Part shown: positions 54,383 to 63,745 of the stretch, piece by piece
Numbering within the stretch: the stretch's first letter is position 1
How the letters are laid out: each line of letters begins with the position of its first letter
From: Methanothermobacter tenebrarum
GTDB taxonomy: Archaea; Methanobacteriota; Methanobacteria; Methanobacteriales; DSM-23052
Assembly: GCF_003264935.1 (NCBI RefSeq)
Contig: NZ_QLOE01000003.1
Span: 124,001-188,000, forward strand
Direction: 5' to 3'
Length of the DNA: 64,000 nt
Translations under genes and position numbers: made by a program
The notes under the pieces: generated by a model
Databases searched by the model: none
What the model was told of the DNA's origin: nothing
The model's input: the letters and a program-made list of their open reading frames with translations, nothing else

Positions 54383-54456
54383 GGGCCCGTAGCTCAGTCT
54401 GGCAGGGCATCTGGCTCTTAACCAGAAGATCGCGGGTTCAAATCCCGTCGGGCCCA
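54383..54456 (+). tRNA. tRNA-Lys (CTT)
   Basis: A 74-base cloverleaf: acceptor GGGCCCG/CGGGCCC with discriminator A, TA, D arm GCTC/GGGC-type with the AGTCTGGCA loop, anticodon stem TCTGG/CCAGA with loop CTCTTAA (anticodon CTT), and T arm GCGGG-TTCAAAT-CCCGT. CCA is not encoded (TCC follows). A short hairpin follows directly. Confidence 0.96.
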
Positions 54457-54457
54457 T

Positions 54458-54473
54458 CCAAAGTTTTCTTTGG
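54458..54473 (+). terminator. Hairpin directly after tRNA-Lys
   Basis: CCAAAG-TTTT-CTTTGG is a perfect six-base stem with a four-T loop starting two bases after the tRNA. It may mark the end or the processing point of the tRNA transcript. A T-rich run is not directly behind it, so termination is only a suggestion. Confidence 0.35.
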
Positions 54474-54547
54474 CAGTATTATACAAGAGTCAAAAGAGTA
54501 AAAAAGGTAGAATATGGTTCACAGTTTTTTTATACAAGGTGATGCCT

Positions 54548-55888
54548 TTGGTGTTTGATTTCTATGACAAAAAAGTGGGGATCATTCTCTTGGCATTCTT
54601 TACAGGAGTTTCTATAGGTTTGATTTACTATTTCCATTTTATCTTACATGTTCATGTTATATTCACCCATTTCTTTTATATTCCGATTATTTTAGCGACT
54701 ATTTGGTTTAAAAGAAGATCTCTGATTTTAACTGGGATATTATCATTTCTACTTTTAGCCTCTTCTTACCTTGTATCATCTTTTTATCTTATTGAGGATT
54801 TATTCCGCGTTTTAATGTTATTTTTTGTAAATATAGTGGTTATATTTTTAGTTGAGGAGATAGACAAGAGGAGAAGACAGATAGCAGAAAGCGAGGAAAG
54901 ATATCGTTTACTATTTGAATTGTCACCCCAGTATATATTAATTTCTAACTTTGATGGGAAGATTTATGATGTAAATGAGCATGTAAGTGAATTTATTGGA
55001 CTAGAAAAGGATGAATTGAAGGGTAAGTCCGTTTTTGATTTGAACCTCATCCTACCCGAGAAAATAGATGAAGCTAAGGATTTGCTGAAGACCATAAAAA
55101 GGGGTGGGAAAGTTCCACCTTATGAAACGAAGATTCTAGACCCCCTGGGGAATGAACGTCATGTTAGGATCCTCAGTGAGCCTATTAATGTCAATGGGAA
55201 GGATTTGGTTATATTTGTGGTCCAAGATTTAACTGATATAAAAGAAGCCCAAAAAGAATTGGAGAAGGCCATTGAGGAGAAGGATCTGCTCCTTAAAGAA
55301 ATCCATCATAGGGTTAAGAACAATCTTATGATAATTTCAAGTCTTTTAAGCCTCCAAGCAAGATATTTAAAGGGTAAAGAGGCGTTTGAAATCTTTAAAG
55401 AGAGTGAAAATAGGGCGAGATCCATGGCACTAATCCATGAGAAGCTCTATCGTTCTTCTAACTTTAAAGAAATTGACATGATGGAGTATCTTCAGACACT
55501 TGCCAGAGGTATATTTACTAGTTACGCCCCTACAGGGGTCGAACTTAACCTTGACATTGACAGGATAAAAATGGATGTAGAATTGGCCATACCAGTTGGT
55601 TTGATAGTGAATGAGCTTATAACAAATTCGTGTAAGCATGCCTTCCCAGAGGGTGGGAAAGGAGAAGTTAATTTAAAGTTGAAGTCTTTGGATGATAAGA
55701 TCCTTCTTGAAGTGAGTGATAATGGGGTGGGCTTCCCTGAGGATCTTGATTGGCAGAATACAGAATCTTTAGGTCTTCAATTAGTTAAAAGTTTAGCTGA
55801 CCAGATCAACGCTGAGGTCCAGATGATATCAGATAATGGAACAACCTTCAGGTTAACAATACCTGAAGTTTCTATGGGGAAAGGATAA
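54548..55888 (+). CDS. Membrane sensor kinase: PAS plus HisKA_2/HATPase
   Basis: The N-terminus has four or five membrane helices (from GIILLAFFTGVSIGLIYYF to VLMLFFVNIVVIFLV), then a PAS domain (RYRLLFELSPQYILISNFDGKIYDVNEHVSEFIG), a HisKA_2-type phosphoacceptor segment (LLKEIHHRVKNNLMIISSLLSLQ, with the His in IHHRVKNN) and the HATPase domain (VGLIVNELITNSCKHAF and LEVSDNGVGFPED). Such HisKA_2 kinases are common in Methanothermobacter; no response regulator lies beside it. AGGTGAT at 54537-54543 supports TTG 54548 or GTG 54551; an earlier TTG at 54470 sits inside the hairpin after the tRNA and is rejected. Confidence 0.85.
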   Translation: MVFDFYDKKVGIILLAFFTGVSIGLIYYFHFILHVHVIFTHFFYIPIILATIWFKRRSLILTGILSFLLLASSYLVSSFYLIEDLFRVLMLFFVNIVVIFLVEEIDKRRRQIAESEERYRLLFELSPQYILISNFDGKIYDVNEHVSEFIGLEKDELKGKSVFDLNLILPEKIDEAKDLLKTIKRGGKVPPYETKILDPLGNERHVRILSEPINVNGKDLVIFVVQDLTDIKEAQKELEKAIEEKDLLLKEIHHRVKNNLMIISSLLSLQARYLKGKEAFEIFKESENRARSMALIHEKLYRSSNFKEIDMMEYLQTLARGIFTSYAPTGVELNLDIDRIKMDVELAIPVGLIVNELITNSCKHAFPEGGKGEVNLKLKSLDDKILLEVSDNGVGFPEDLDWQNTESLGLQLVKSLADQINAEVQMISDNGTTFRLTIPEVSMGKG

Positions 55889-55889
55889 A

Positions 55890-56381
55890 TTATTCTATTT
55901 TTTTGAATTCTTCTTTTGGCGCTCCACAAATTGGACATTTTTCTGGTGGCTCATCTTCGACTGTGTTACCACACCAATTACACACATAATAGTCTACTTC
56001 CTCGTTTTCTCCAAGGTTTTCAAGGGCTTTTTTGTAAAGTTGTTCATGTATCATCTCAACTTTATTAGCAACGGTGAAGCTCCATGTAGCCTGTTCTTCC
56101 CCTTCATTTTCGGATTCTTCAATGAATTGGGGGTACATCTCCTCGAATTCATGGGCTTCGCCATCTATGGCTTCTCTAAGGTTTTCCTCTGTACTTTTAA
56201 CAGCTCCCATAGCATCTAGATGATTAAAAGCGTGCACCGCCTCTGCAGCTGCAGCTGCACGGAATAGCTTCGCGATCTGAGGATATCCTTCCTCATCAGC
56301 TTTTTTCGCAAATGCAAGGTATTTTCTGTTTGCTTGGGATTCCCCGGCAAATGCTTCTTTCAAATTTTCTAATGTTGACAT
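55890..56381 (-). CDS. rbr: Rubrerythrin
   Basis: Rubrerythrin reduces hydrogen peroxide in anaerobes. The ferritin-like domain shows the di-iron ligands in AGESQANRKYLAFA and AAAEAVHAFNHL and, later, EGEEQATWSF and NKVEMIHEQLY. The C-terminal rubredoxin domain has CNWCGNT and CPICGAP. Length (163) is usual. GGGGGATGATA precedes ATG 56381; ATG 56387 overlaps it. It lies 86 bases downstream of the histone gene, behind a strong hairpin. Confidence 0.95.
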   Translation of the reverse strand: MSTLENLKEAFAGESQANRKYLAFAKKADEEGYPQIAKLFRAAAAAEAVHAFNHLDAMGAVKSTEENLREAIDGEAHEFEEMYPQFIEESENEGEEQATWSFTVANKVEMIHEQLYKKALENLGENEEVDYYVCNWCGNTVEDEPPEKCPICGAPKEEFKKIE

Positions 56382-56414
56382 TATCATCCCCCAAAAAAAA
56401 GGGAAAAATATGTA

Positions 56415-56456
56415 GGGGGGTGCTTATCATACTGTGGATGTATTCTAGCACCCCCC
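56415..56456 (-). terminator. Strong hairpin with T-run between histone and rubrerythrin
   Basis: On minus, GGGGGGTGCT and AGCACCCCCC form a perfect ten-base stem with a 22-base loop, 11 bases after the histone stop, followed downstream by T-rich TATTTTTCCC and eight T residues. It probably ends or stabilises the abundant histone mRNA and separates it from rubrerythrin, whose start is 33 bases below. Confidence 0.6.
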
Positions 56457-56466
56457 CAATAGCATA

Positions 56467-56676
56467 TCATTTCATTGTTTTAACGGCCAATTCCACATCT
56501 TCTGCTTTAACTGTCTTTCTACCAGCGTGTTTTGCGAATTTAACAGCTGATACTGCTATCTCTTCACCCATTTTTTCCAGGGCCTTTGCTAGTGCTTCTC
56601 TTGCATCATTGCTTATTCTCTCAGCACCGGCATTTTTTATGATTCTTCCAACTGGTGCTATTGGTAATTCAACCAT
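56467..56676 (-). CDS. Archaeal histone (HMf family)
   Basis: Archaeal histones wrap DNA as dimers, tetramers and longer polymers. The 69-residue protein is a single histone fold with the typical start [34 protein letters not shown] and the C-terminal [17 protein letters not shown]. No tail is present. GGAGGT precedes the ATG and TTTAAATA on minus at 56711-56718 is a likely TATA box, giving a very short leader. Other histone paralogues are expected outside this window. Confidence 0.97.
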   Translation of the reverse strand: MVELPIAPVGRIIKNAGAERISNDAREALAKALEKMGEEIAVSAVKFAKHAGRKTVKAEDVELAVKTMK

Positions 56677-56710
56677 ATTTTCACCTCCAAAATAACCTAA
56701 TAGTTACTCA

Positions 56711-56718
56711 TATTTAAA
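56711..56718 (-). promoter_or_regulatory. TATA box of the histone gene
   Basis: TTTAAATA on minus lies about 38 bases upstream of the histone start codon, placing the transcript start near 56688 with about a dozen leader bases holding the GGAGGT site. Confidence 0.5.
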
Positions 56719-56863
56719 TCTATTGATTATACTTGGATTTATGGGATTAATTCAACCATAAAATTACAATGGTAATCGATATGATAGATCACAAAATTGT
56801 AACTTTTCCCAAAGCCAGATCCCCATGAAAAAAAATTGAAACCTCAAAAAAAATGTATTGACC

Positions 56864-56918
56864 ATAACTTGGAACAAGTTATTAAGGAAACTTGGGATGA
56901 TAAAAAATTTATAATATA
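56864..56918 (+). promoter_or_regulatory. Inverted repeat and TATA box upstream of cofH
   Basis: ATAACTTG-GAA-CAAGTTAT at 56864-56882 is a perfect 19-base inverted repeat with eight-base arms. The TATA box TTTATAATATA at 56908-56918 follows 26 bases later, 48 bases before the cofH start. A half-copy, AAACTTGG, lies between them. The position, just upstream of the core promoter, suits an activator or repressor site. The rest of the 56719-56966 gap holds no gene I can support. Confidence 0.5.
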
Positions 56919-56966
56919 AACCTATCATAGAATAAAAGGGAAATAATCTTAACAGAAGATGATATT

Positions 56967-58097
56967 ATGTTTGACACCCTAAAAGTCAGCCCACACACGA
57001 AAAAAATATTAGAAAAGGCCCTGAATGAGCCAATATCCTCCGAGGATGCGCTTTATCTAATGAAACTCCAAGGAAGCGAATTGCATGGGCTTTTCATAAT
57101 AGCAGATGCTGTGCGGCGAGAAATTGTCGGGGAAGAAGTCACATTCATAAAAAATTGGAATATAAACTTCACAAACATTTGCACAGGCAACTGCGGCTTC
57201 TGCGCCTTCAGAAAGAGCCCGAATGAGAATGGATCATATTTCATGCAAATACCTGGGATACTCAAGAGGGCTAAAATGGCCGCGGCAAATGGGGCAATAG
57301 AACTATGCATACAAGGAGGATTACACCCCAACGTGGACACATACTTCTATGAGGATATTTTAAGGGCTATAAAATCTGAGCTCCCAAAGATACACATCCA
57401 TGCATTCTCACCAATGGAAATATATTATGGATCAAAAAGTGCGGAACTTTCGATAGAGGAAACTCTAAGGATACTTAAGAAGGCAGGGTTAGATTCGATG
57501 CCAGGAACGGCAGCTGAGATCCTAGATGATAATATTCGACGTATTATCTGTCCAAAAAAGCTCAATACAAGAGAATGGATTGAAGTGATAGAAACCGCCC
57601 ATAAAACAGGCATCCCCACAACCTCAACCATCATGTATGGTCATATAGATGAAGCTGAAGAAAGGATAAAACACCTTGAAATTTTGAAATCTATCCAAGA
57701 GCGTACAGGTGGCTTCACAGAATTCGTACCATTACCATTCATGCACAAAAATACGAGAATATACCAGGATGGGCTTGCCAAGGCCGGGAGTACTGGGACG
57801 GAAGACTTGAAACTTTATGCTGTTGCAAGATTAATGTTCAGAGACCTTATAAAGAATATACAAGCATCATGGGTTAAACTAGGATTTAAATTCGCACAAA
57901 TGTGCCTACTGGCAGGTGCAAATGATCTTGGCGGGACACTCGGCGAAGAGAACATTTCAAGATCGGCTGGAGCATCATATGGTGTTAACGCGGAAGTCGA
58001 GGAAATGAGGAGGGTTATAATGGATATTGGTAGAACCCCTGCTATGAGGGATACGCTCTATAGGAAAATACAACCAGTCACTCAACCCTATCTATGA
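56967..58097 (+). CDS. cofH: F420 (FO) synthase subunit CofH, radical SAM
   Basis: CofH couples the tyrosine-derived hydroxybenzyl group to the ribityl-pyrimidine, giving the substrate CofG turns into FO, the chromophore of coenzyme F420. The radical SAM motif is [17 protein letters not shown] with C72, C76 and C79. Other family stretches are CIQGGLHPN and [11 protein letters not shown] and [21 protein letters not shown]. Length (376) is typical of CofH; MqnC/MqnE of menaquinone synthesis are the nearest relatives but are not expected here. The 3' end overlaps the convergent cyclophilin-like gene by 20 bases. cofG is not in the window. Confidence 0.93.
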   Translation: MFDTLKVSPHTKKILEKALNEPISSEDALYLMKLQGSELHGLFIIADAVRREIVGEEVTFIKNWNINFTNICTGNCGFCAFRKSPNENGSYFMQIPGILKRAKMAAANGAIELCIQGGLHPNVDTYFYEDILRAIKSELPKIHIHAFSPMEIYYGSKSAELSIEETLRILKKAGLDSMPGTAAEILDDNIRRIICPKKLNTREWIEVIETAHKTGIPTTSTIMYGHIDEAEERIKHLEILKSIQERTGGFTEFVPLPFMHKNTRIYQDGLAKAGSTGTEDLKLYAVARLMFRDLIKNIQASWVKLGFKFAQMCLLAGANDLGGTLGEENISRSAGASYGVNAEVEEMRRVIMDIGRTPAMRDTLYRKIQPVTQPYL

Positions 58098-58431
58098 TTA
58101 TCCTGTCACCTTCCTCCACTTCCTGGAAGATTTCAAGGTTTTCTATGATCTTACCTATATGGTTAACTTCAGAATAGGGTTGACTTGACCCGAAAAAGAT
58201 ACAGAAGGCATAACCTGGAGGCCAATAGGATATATCACCTATAGTAGCCTTTTTGGATGGATTCTCATATTCTATGGTTAATGGTATGTCAAAATAGACC
58301 TCTTCAAGCCATATGAGGGCTCTGCCCTCTAATGGCAGATTATCATAGATGATCTGAGCCGTTTTAGGGTTTCTATCATCCAATTTTCCAATCGCATGGC
58401 CTTTCCCTTCAACTTCTATCTTGATCATCAT
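58078..58431 (-). CDS. Cyclophilin-like domain protein (DUF369/TM1367 type)
   Basis: This 117-residue protein fits the small prokaryotic cyclophilin-like family (beta barrel with [29 protein letters not shown] and [10 protein letters not shown] near the end). Members lack the prolyl isomerase active site; function is unknown. GGGAGGG precedes two possible ATG codons (58431, 58428). It lies between cofH (convergent) and deoC. Confidence 0.78.
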   Translation of the reverse strand: MMIKIEVEGKGHAIGKLDDRNPKTAQIIYDNLPLEGRALIWLEEVYFDIPLTIEYENPSKKATIGDISYWPPGYAFCIFFGSSQPYSEVNHIGKIIENLEIFQEVEEGDRIIIDRVE

Positions 58432-58605
58432 CTTTCATACCCTCCCAGGGGACTCTCCCTTCGCAAGTTTGGAAAGGGGGGCTTCTTATCTCAGAAAAAC
58501 TTCCTTTTAATTTTTTTGTGAACTGTTTCCTGGAAATTAGGGGGTTGCCGTCGACAGGCCTAGATTAATGGGGACATTTGAAAACTCGCCTACGGAATCC
58601 TTTTA

Positions 58606-59289
58606 TCAAAGGGGGTGGTTGAAATTAAACTTTTCCCATTCTCTAATTATTTGAACACCACTTGAGGTTCCTATTCGATCAGCTCCCGCTTCTATCATGG
58701 CAAGCGCGGTTTTAAGATCTCTTATACCACCGGAGGCTTTAACACCCATATTTTTCCCTACCACGGATCTCATCAGTTTCACATCCTCTAAGGTGGCTCC
58801 TTTAAGCTTGCAATAAGCGGTTGATGTTTTAACATAATCTGCACCGGCTTTTTTACTTATTTTGCAGGCTAGTATCTTTTCTTTTTCTGTTAAATATGCT
58901 GTTTCTATTATGACTTTAACTATATTGCCATTGGCAGCTTCGACCACCCCTTTTATATCCTCAGTGACAAAGTCTAGTTCTCTAGATTTTAGCGCCCCTA
59001 TATTTATAACCATGTCTAATTCACTGGCACCGTTTTTTATAGCCTCTTTAGCTTCAAAAACTTTTACCCTTGGGGTGGTGCTGCCTGTTGGGAATCCTAT
59101 AACGGAACCTACTTTTATTGGCGTGCCATTGAGTATTTTGGATGCTAATCTGACATTAGTTGGGGTTACCATTACACAGCCAAACCCGTAATGGACAGCC
59201 TCTTTACATAATCTTATTATGTCATCTTTTTTTGCATCAGCTTTTACATTTGTATGATCTATGAGACGTGCAAAACTCTCTTTTTCCAT
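58606..59289 (-). CDS. deoC: Deoxyribose-phosphate aldolase
   Basis: DeoC cleaves 2-deoxyribose 5-phosphate to glyceraldehyde 3-phosphate and acetaldehyde. The TIM barrel starts with [18 protein letters not shown], has the family stretch [14 protein letters not shown] near residue 92 and the Schiff-base region [15 protein letters not shown] near 185. Length (227) is typical. GTG 59298 directly after the elp3 stop is an alternative start. It forms a minus-strand run with elp3. Confidence 0.94.
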   Translation of the reverse strand: MEKESFARLIDHTNVKADAKKDDIIRLCKEAVHYGFGCVMVTPTNVRLASKILNGTPIKVGSVIGFPTGSTTPRVKVFEAKEAIKNGASELDMVINIGALKSRELDFVTEDIKGVVEAANGNIVKVIIETAYLTEKEKILACKISKKAGADYVKTSTAYCKLKGATLEDVKLMRSVVGKNMGVKASGGIRDLKTALAMIEAGADRIGTSSGVQIIREWEKFNFNHPL

Positions 59290-59298
59290 TTTATCCAC

Positions 59299-60912
59299 TC
59301 ATTTTAACACTTTTGCCATGTATGGGCCTTCTTTCTCATATCCAAGCCTCTTATAATAGTTTCTTACCCCTATTCCGCTCGTGATTAATATTTTTTCCTT
59401 GTTGTTTTTGATGGCTAGTTCTTCTGCCCAGGATAATAGTTTCTCCCCATACCCTGAATGTTGTCCAATACCCTTTCCTGGTTCGCCGAGGGGGAGCATA
59501 GGCCCGTAGACATGTAATTCTCTTACTAGCGCCGTTTTTTCGTTAATTTCCCTTCGGTGGGCTTTCTTGGATGGTAGTCTTAATCTGAGGAATCCGATGA
59601 GAATATTATTTTCAGTGTCTTCATAGGATAGGAAGAATTCTTTCCCACCTGTTGCTTTGTAGGATTCTTTCAAGGGTTTTATGTTGTCTGGGTTTATACT
59701 GGCGCCTTTTGATAGTCTGTGTCCTATTTCTCTGCATCTTATGCATTGGCATTGTATGCCTTCTTCTTCGAGTTTCTTGTAAACTATTTCTCCAAGGTTT
59801 GATTTTTTAACTCCATCAACGATTAAGTGTGAGGGTATATCACGTTGTATCCTCATTGTACGAACCCATTTTGGTAGCATCTTCTTTATTTGGACGATTA
59901 ATTCAGCCGCTTCTTCTGTATTATATGGTTTGTATTCTCCTTTTTCCCATAGGTGGTATAATTGGCTGTTCCTTGTAACTAGGCATGGGTATATTTTTAT
60001 CATGTCGGGTTTGAAGGATGGGTCTGAAAATAGTCTTTTGAAAATTCTAAGATCCTTTTCGAAGTCTGCGAATAAGCCTGGCATGAGGTGCATTGCGACT
60101 TTGATACCTGAATCTCTTAGGATTCTGTTGGATTCTATAACATCTTGGATGTTATGGCCTCTTTTTATTCTCTGGTATATGTGGTTGTATATTGTTTGAA
60201 CTCCAAGTTCTACTCTTGTGACCCCAAAGGATAGCATCCTATCCACGTCTTCTTCTTTGCAGTAGTCGGGTCTTGTTTCGAATGTTAGGCCCACGCACCT
60301 TATAGGTGCCTTTTCATTGGCTGATTGGACATCCTTTAGGTGTATGTAATCGTTATTATATTTTGGTAGTTTTATTTTGAGGTTTTTGATATTGGCTCCG
60401 AAGTCTATCATTGCTTTTAGGCATTGTGTTATGAACCATTCTTGGTAGCATAGTGTCTGGGATGGGAATGTGCCCCCCATTATGATTAGTTCTACTTTAT
60501 CTGTGGGGTGTCCTATGCTGTGGAGTTGCTTTAGTCTGTTGTATACTTGGTGGTATGGGTGGAATTTGTACATTCTTGCTCTGAGTGCTGCTGGTTCTTC
60601 TCCTGTGTAACTTGGGGGTGCTTTTTCGCTTTCTGGACAGTATAAGCATCTCCCATGGGGGCATGGGTGGGGTTGGCACATTACTGCTACTATTGCAACT
60701 CCAGAGATTGTCCTTGTAGGTTTTTTTCTTAAGAGTTCTTCTATGATCTTTCTTTCTTTTTTTGTGGCATATTTTAGTATTGTGGAGTTGCCTATGAACT
60801 TTTTGAGTTTAAGGTCCTTGCAAACTCTACGTTTCAGATTTTCGAGCTCTTCTCTTGTCTTTATTTTTCCTTTGACTATTTCTTCTATTATTAAGCGACA
60901 GGCGCTTTCCAT
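59299..60912 (-). CDS. elp3: Archaeal Elp3: radical SAM/acetyltransferase tRNA U34 enzyme
   Basis: Elp3 carboxymethylates wobble uridine 34 of tRNA using acetyl-CoA and a radical SAM cluster. The cysteine cluster region [20 protein letters not shown] has C79, C84, C89 and C92. [19 protein letters not shown] is an Elp3 signature, and the C-terminal acetyltransferase domain shows [19 protein letters not shown] and [18 protein letters not shown]. Length (537) is as expected for the archaeal one-protein version. deoC follows immediately after its stop. Confidence 0.95.
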   Translation of the reverse strand: MESACRLIIEEIVKGKIKTREELENLKRRVCKDLKLKKFIGNSTILKYATKKERKIIEELLRKKPTRTISGVAIVAVMCQPHPCPHGRCLYCPESEKAPPSYTGEEPAALRARMYKFHPYHQVYNRLKQLHSIGHPTDKVELIIMGGTFPSQTLCYQEWFITQCLKAMIDFGANIKNLKIKLPKYNNDYIHLKDVQSANEKAPIRCVGLTFETRPDYCKEEDVDRMLSFGVTRVELGVQTIYNHIYQRIKRGHNIQDVIESNRILRDSGIKVAMHLMPGLFADFEKDLRIFKRLFSDPSFKPDMIKIYPCLVTRNSQLYHLWEKGEYKPYNTEEAAELIVQIKKMLPKWVRTMRIQRDIPSHLIVDGVKKSNLGEIVYKKLEEEGIQCQCIRCREIGHRLSKGASINPDNIKPLKESYKATGGKEFFLSYEDTENNILIGFLRLRLPSKKAHRREINEKTALVRELHVYGPMLPLGEPGKGIGQHSGYGEKLLSWAEELAIKNNKEKILITSGIGVRNYYKRLGYEKEGPYMAKVLK

Positions 60913-60929
60913 CCTCTGGAACTCCTCCT

Positions 60930-61961
60930 TTAAGTCTTTGTTCTTCTCATGATGTCAAGGGTTCTTATGAGGTCTGTTTTTGATATTATCCCGACGAGTT
61001 TGTTGTCCTTGAGGACTGGTAATCTTCCAAGGTCGTGTTTGGTTAATTTTTCCAATGCTGTCATAGCATCATCATTGATATTTACTGTGATAACATCCTT
61101 TGTCATCACCTCCTCGATGGGGGTATCTTTTTCTGCGCTTGATAGGTCATGAAATGTTACTATACCCTTGAGTTCGCCATTTTCTGTTACAGGGTATCCC
61201 ATGTGCTTGTATTTGAACACTGTTTTAAGGGCTTCTTCAACTGTTGAAGAAGGTTTGAGCGTGATAGGCTCTGGTGTCATCACATCACTTACTTTAACCC
61301 CTTCAAGTAAGGATGATATGAATACTAGCCTGTATTCTTGTTCGGCGCCGATATAAATGAAAAGGGCTATTAATATAAGGAATAGGTTGAAGAATATTCC
61401 AGCCATTGCCATGAGTATAGCGAGAAATTTCCCAAGGTTCGCGGCAACTTCTGTTGAACGTAGATAACTCATCTTCTCTGCTAATAACGCTCTTAATATT
61501 CTACCACCGTCCATTGGAAATGCAGGTATCAAGTTAAAGAACGCTAGCACCACATTTACTAGTATGAAATTGGCCACGAATTCTATTATTGCCTGTGGGA
61601 ATATTCTTGTGGATGCTATGCCATAGAGGGTGAATGCTATTATCAGGTTCGTGAGGGGTCCTGCGATAGATATTAACAGTTCTTGACGGGGCACCCTGGG
61701 TATTTCCTCCATCTTAGCAATACCGCCTATGGGGAGTAGGAGTATTTTCTCTATTTTCACTCCGAAATGGCGTGCTACATATGAATGTGCCAATTCATGG
61801 ATGACAACTGTCACAAAGATTAATGTTATAAGCACGGCAAGTTCTAATGAAATTAGCTTTAAAAATGCCAAAAAGTATATGGAGATTATCAATATTAGGA
61901 ATGAAAAATCTAATTCTATGGGTATGCCAAAAATCTTGAATATCTTTATGGATGTTTTCAT
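60930..61961 (-). CDS. Site-2 protease (M50) with CBS domain pair
   Basis: The protein is a membrane-embedded metalloprotease: HELAH near residues 55-59 and the second motif [12 protein letters not shown] with Asp151 lie in membrane helices. Residues 225-343 form two CBS domains ([40 protein letters not shown]), which may bind adenosyl nucleotides and control the protease. The family cleaves membrane-bound regulators; the target is unknown. It precedes elp3 by 17 bases and is divergent from the PRC-barrel gene. Confidence 0.9.
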   Translation of the reverse strand: MKTSIKIFKIFGIPIELDFSFLILIISIYFLAFLKLISLELAVLITLIFVTVVIHELAHSYVARHFGVKIEKILLLPIGGIAKMEEIPRVPRQELLISIAGPLTNLIIAFTLYGIASTRIFPQAIIEFVANFILVNVVLAFFNLIPAFPMDGGRILRALLAEKMSYLRSTEVAANLGKFLAILMAMAGIFFNLFLILIALFIYIGAEQEYRLVFISSLLEGVKVSDVMTPEPITLKPSSTVEEALKTVFKYKHMGYPVTENGELKGIVTFHDLSSAEKDTPIEEVMTKDVITVNINDDAMTALEKLTKHDLGRLPVLKDNKLVGIISKTDLIRTLDIMRRTKT

Positions 61962-62039
61962 GATTAAATTTTTATCCTATAGGAAAATATATATTCCCAT
62001 TAGATAAACATAATATTAGCATAGAGAGTTGGTGTTTTG

Positions 62040-62315
62040 ATGTTGGTCTCCGAATTTTTAGGTAAGAAGGTTCTTGATAAAAACGCTATAGAGGTAGGTA
62101 AGGTATCTGATATGGACATAGACCTTGAGAATGGGATGATAAATTCCGTGATCATATCAAAGGGAGAGTTAGCCCTCAGGCCACAGACATTCATAGTAAA
62201 TATCGACGAAATACAGAAAGTAGGCGATTATGTCATAATTGATATAGCTGTTGAGGGGGTTTCAGAGACTCCTGGGGAGGAAACGACCAAATTATCACTT
62301 GGAAAAGAAGAATAA
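62040..62315 (+). CDS. PRC-barrel domain protein
   Basis: The 92-residue protein fits a single PRC-barrel (LVSEFLGKKVLDKNAIEVGKVSDMDIDLENG, then KVGDYVIIDIAVEG). Archaeal one-domain PRC-barrel proteins have recently been linked to cell division in some species (CdpB group); whether this one belongs to that group I cannot tell. GGTG lies five bases before ATG 62040; TTG 62037 and TTG 62043 are alternatives. DUF2098 follows. Confidence 0.82.
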   Translation: MLVSEFLGKKVLDKNAIEVGKVSDMDIDLENGMINSVIISKGELALRPQTFIVNIDEIQKVGDYVIIDIAVEGVSETPGEETTKLSLGKEE

Positions 62316-62330
62316 TTGGGGGGTATTATA

Positions 62331-62636
62331 TTGGAGATAGTTGATGGAAGAGGAAAAACGATAACTGTAGGTTCTATTGTGAGATATACTGGTACCGGTA
62401 CTACTGGGGAGGTTTCAGGGCTTAAAGTAGAGGATGACCAAGGATGGGCTAGGCTTGCCGACTCAGACCTATGGTATAATACTGAGTATCTTGAAGTACT
62501 GGACAAGGCAGAGTTTGAAAGAAGAGAATCCGAAAAGAAGGAAGAAATAGAGAAGCGCCTTAAAAAACTTAAGAAGATGCGAGAGGACCTTGAAGAGGTT
62601 GACATGGGCTCAGAAGTCTGTGACGGTGGAGGTTAA
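62331..62636 (+). CDS. DUF2098 family protein
   Basis: This protein of about 101 residues matches the methanogen DUF2098 family: an N-terminal small beta barrel (GKTITVGSIVRYTGTGTTGEVSGL, DQGWARLADSDLWYNTEYLEVL) followed by a charged helix (residues 60-90). Function is unknown; a regulatory or RNA-binding role is possible but unsupported. GGGGGGT, seven bases before TTG 62331, makes this start more likely than the TTG at 62316. Confidence 0.75.
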   Translation: MEIVDGRGKTITVGSIVRYTGTGTTGEVSGLKVEDDQGWARLADSDLWYNTEYLEVLDKAEFERRESEKKEEIEKRLKKLKKMREDLEEVDMGSEVCDGGG

Positions 62637-62725
62637 CCTTCCGAGTCCTCTTTCAATTCTTTTTTTTAGATCAGCTTCTCTATTACCCAGAGAATTTTAA
62701 GTTCATAAACAATACTGGTATAATC

Positions 62726-62911
62726 TTGATAATAGCGGGTATAGCAAGTTTATTCGCTAGGGCGGAGAAGTCATCTAGAATAGCCAGCTTGGCAGTGTGT
62801 ATAATAGGGGTCTTATATTTGGTAGTGGGGACATTCGCAAAGGATCCTATATTCCTCGCTTGGTTAATCGGATTAGCACTTGTCATTGATGGGATAGGGC
62901 TCCTCATATAA
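62726..62911 (+). pseudogene. DUF308/HdeD-like fragment, probable remnant or truncated gene
   Basis: The 61-residue reading (IASLFARAEKSSRIASLAV, GVLYLVVGTFAKDPIFLAW) aligns with the last third of the DUF308-like protein at 470-988 (GLIYFVVGILAFNPVFLGV). The frame is open upstream to 62624 and still reads as membrane-like, but contains no ATG, GTG or TTG before 62726, a run of eight T's lies at 62660-62667, and a ribosome site GGTGGAGGTT at 62625-62634 leads to no start codon. A small functional gene starting at the TTG cannot be excluded. It ends within the 3' end of the convergent DUF2115 gene. Confidence 0.5.
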
Positions 62912-63434
62912 CGTCAGGGTCTTGTACGCTGACGCAGAACCTGCAAAGAGCACCTGGAGTGTCCATTTGCTTCTCTTTAACAGGGCAATAATAAACATTT
63001 TTTCTTTTTTTCACCATTAATCCGCCTGGAAACCGAGTCCCAACAGGGTGTATCGGCTCTTCTCTTATGAATGTCGCATATACACTTATTATCCGCGCAA
63101 TTTCCTGGAAACACTTTTCAGGCTTATTCTTGGCATTCTTAAGCTGCTCATCAAGAAATTCTATAAATTCACCCAATTTTTTAGTATTTACTAGTCTATT
63201 ATATTCTTTCCTATCCTTTTCATTTTTCACATCCCTCATCCTATTGAAAAAAGCCTTTGTAAATCTTTTAATAAACTCTTCCCGCTCCTTGACCGGCATA
63301 TACTTGGTTTCTTCCCTTAAGTAGATTGTTGCATCCATTATATCCTTTATTGAAATCTTTGAAGCTTCCTTTTTAAGAATTTTTAAAAGATCTCTTTTAG
63401 TCAACTTTTCGGGGATGCTAGTCTTTTCAAACAT
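62904..63434 (-). CDS. DUF2115 family protein
   Basis: The 176-residue protein matches the DUF2115 family of methanogens: a helical, basic N-terminal domain of about 115 residues, then FIREEPIHPVGTRFPGGLMV and a Cys-rich end YYCPVKEKQMDTPGALCRFC with three cysteines that could bind a metal. Function is unknown. I recall a member next to the Hel308 gene in Methanothermobacter thermautotrophicus. A decayed second copy lies immediately upstream at 63446-63745. Confidence 0.8.
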   Translation of the reverse strand: MFEKTSIPEKLTKRDLLKILKKEASKISIKDIMDATIYLREETKYMPVKEREEFIKRFTKAFFNRMRDVKNEKDRKEYNRLVNTKKLGEFIEFLDEQLKNAKNKPEKCFQEIARIISVYATFIREEPIHPVGTRFPGGLMVKKRKNVYYCPVKEKQMDTPGALCRFCVSVQDPDVI

Positions 63435-63445
63435 TTAAAGCCACC

Positions 63446-63745
63446 TTAAGGTCTTGAAGTGCTATACACATGTTGCATTTTTTTCTTTGAATGGACAATA
63501 AAAGGTGCCCCTTCTCTTTTCTTACAATAAAACCTCCAAGAAATGGCATCCTTATAGGATAAAAAGGGCTCCTCTTTCATGAAAATAAGGTAAAATATAG
63601 GAATTGATGAGTGCATTTCAAATAAACGACGAATGCAATATAGAATTTTCCCGTCACTATGGAAACTTCCATTTTTAGGATTCAGAGGGGCTTCCATGAA
63701 CCTTCGCGTATACTTTATATGACTTTCTCCTATGCTCGTTAACAT
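63446..63745 (-). pseudogene. Frameshifted second copy of the DUF2115 gene
   Basis: Read in three frames, the minus strand matches the C-terminal half of the intact DUF2115 neighbour in order: FMKEEP, then FYPIRMPFLGGFIVRKEKG in a second frame, then FYCPFKEKNATCV in a third, and CNMCIALQD back in the second. The intact gene has FIREEP, IHPVGTRFPGGLMVKKRKN, YYCPVKEKQ and CRFCVSVQD at these places. Frame changes fall near 63561-63568, 63507-63515 and the T run at 63478-63484. A tandem duplicate that has lost function is the best reading; the open 99-residue frame across it is not a real protein. Confidence 0.65.

Noticed and set aside
58432-58605. Possible structured RNA between deoC and the cyclophilin-like gene
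   Set aside because: The 174 bases hold some G-rich and C-rich runs, but I find no consistent stem or known motif.
63446-63745. A 99-residue minus-strand protein
   Set aside because: The frame crosses segments that match DUF2115 in other frames, so it is an accident of a decayed gene.
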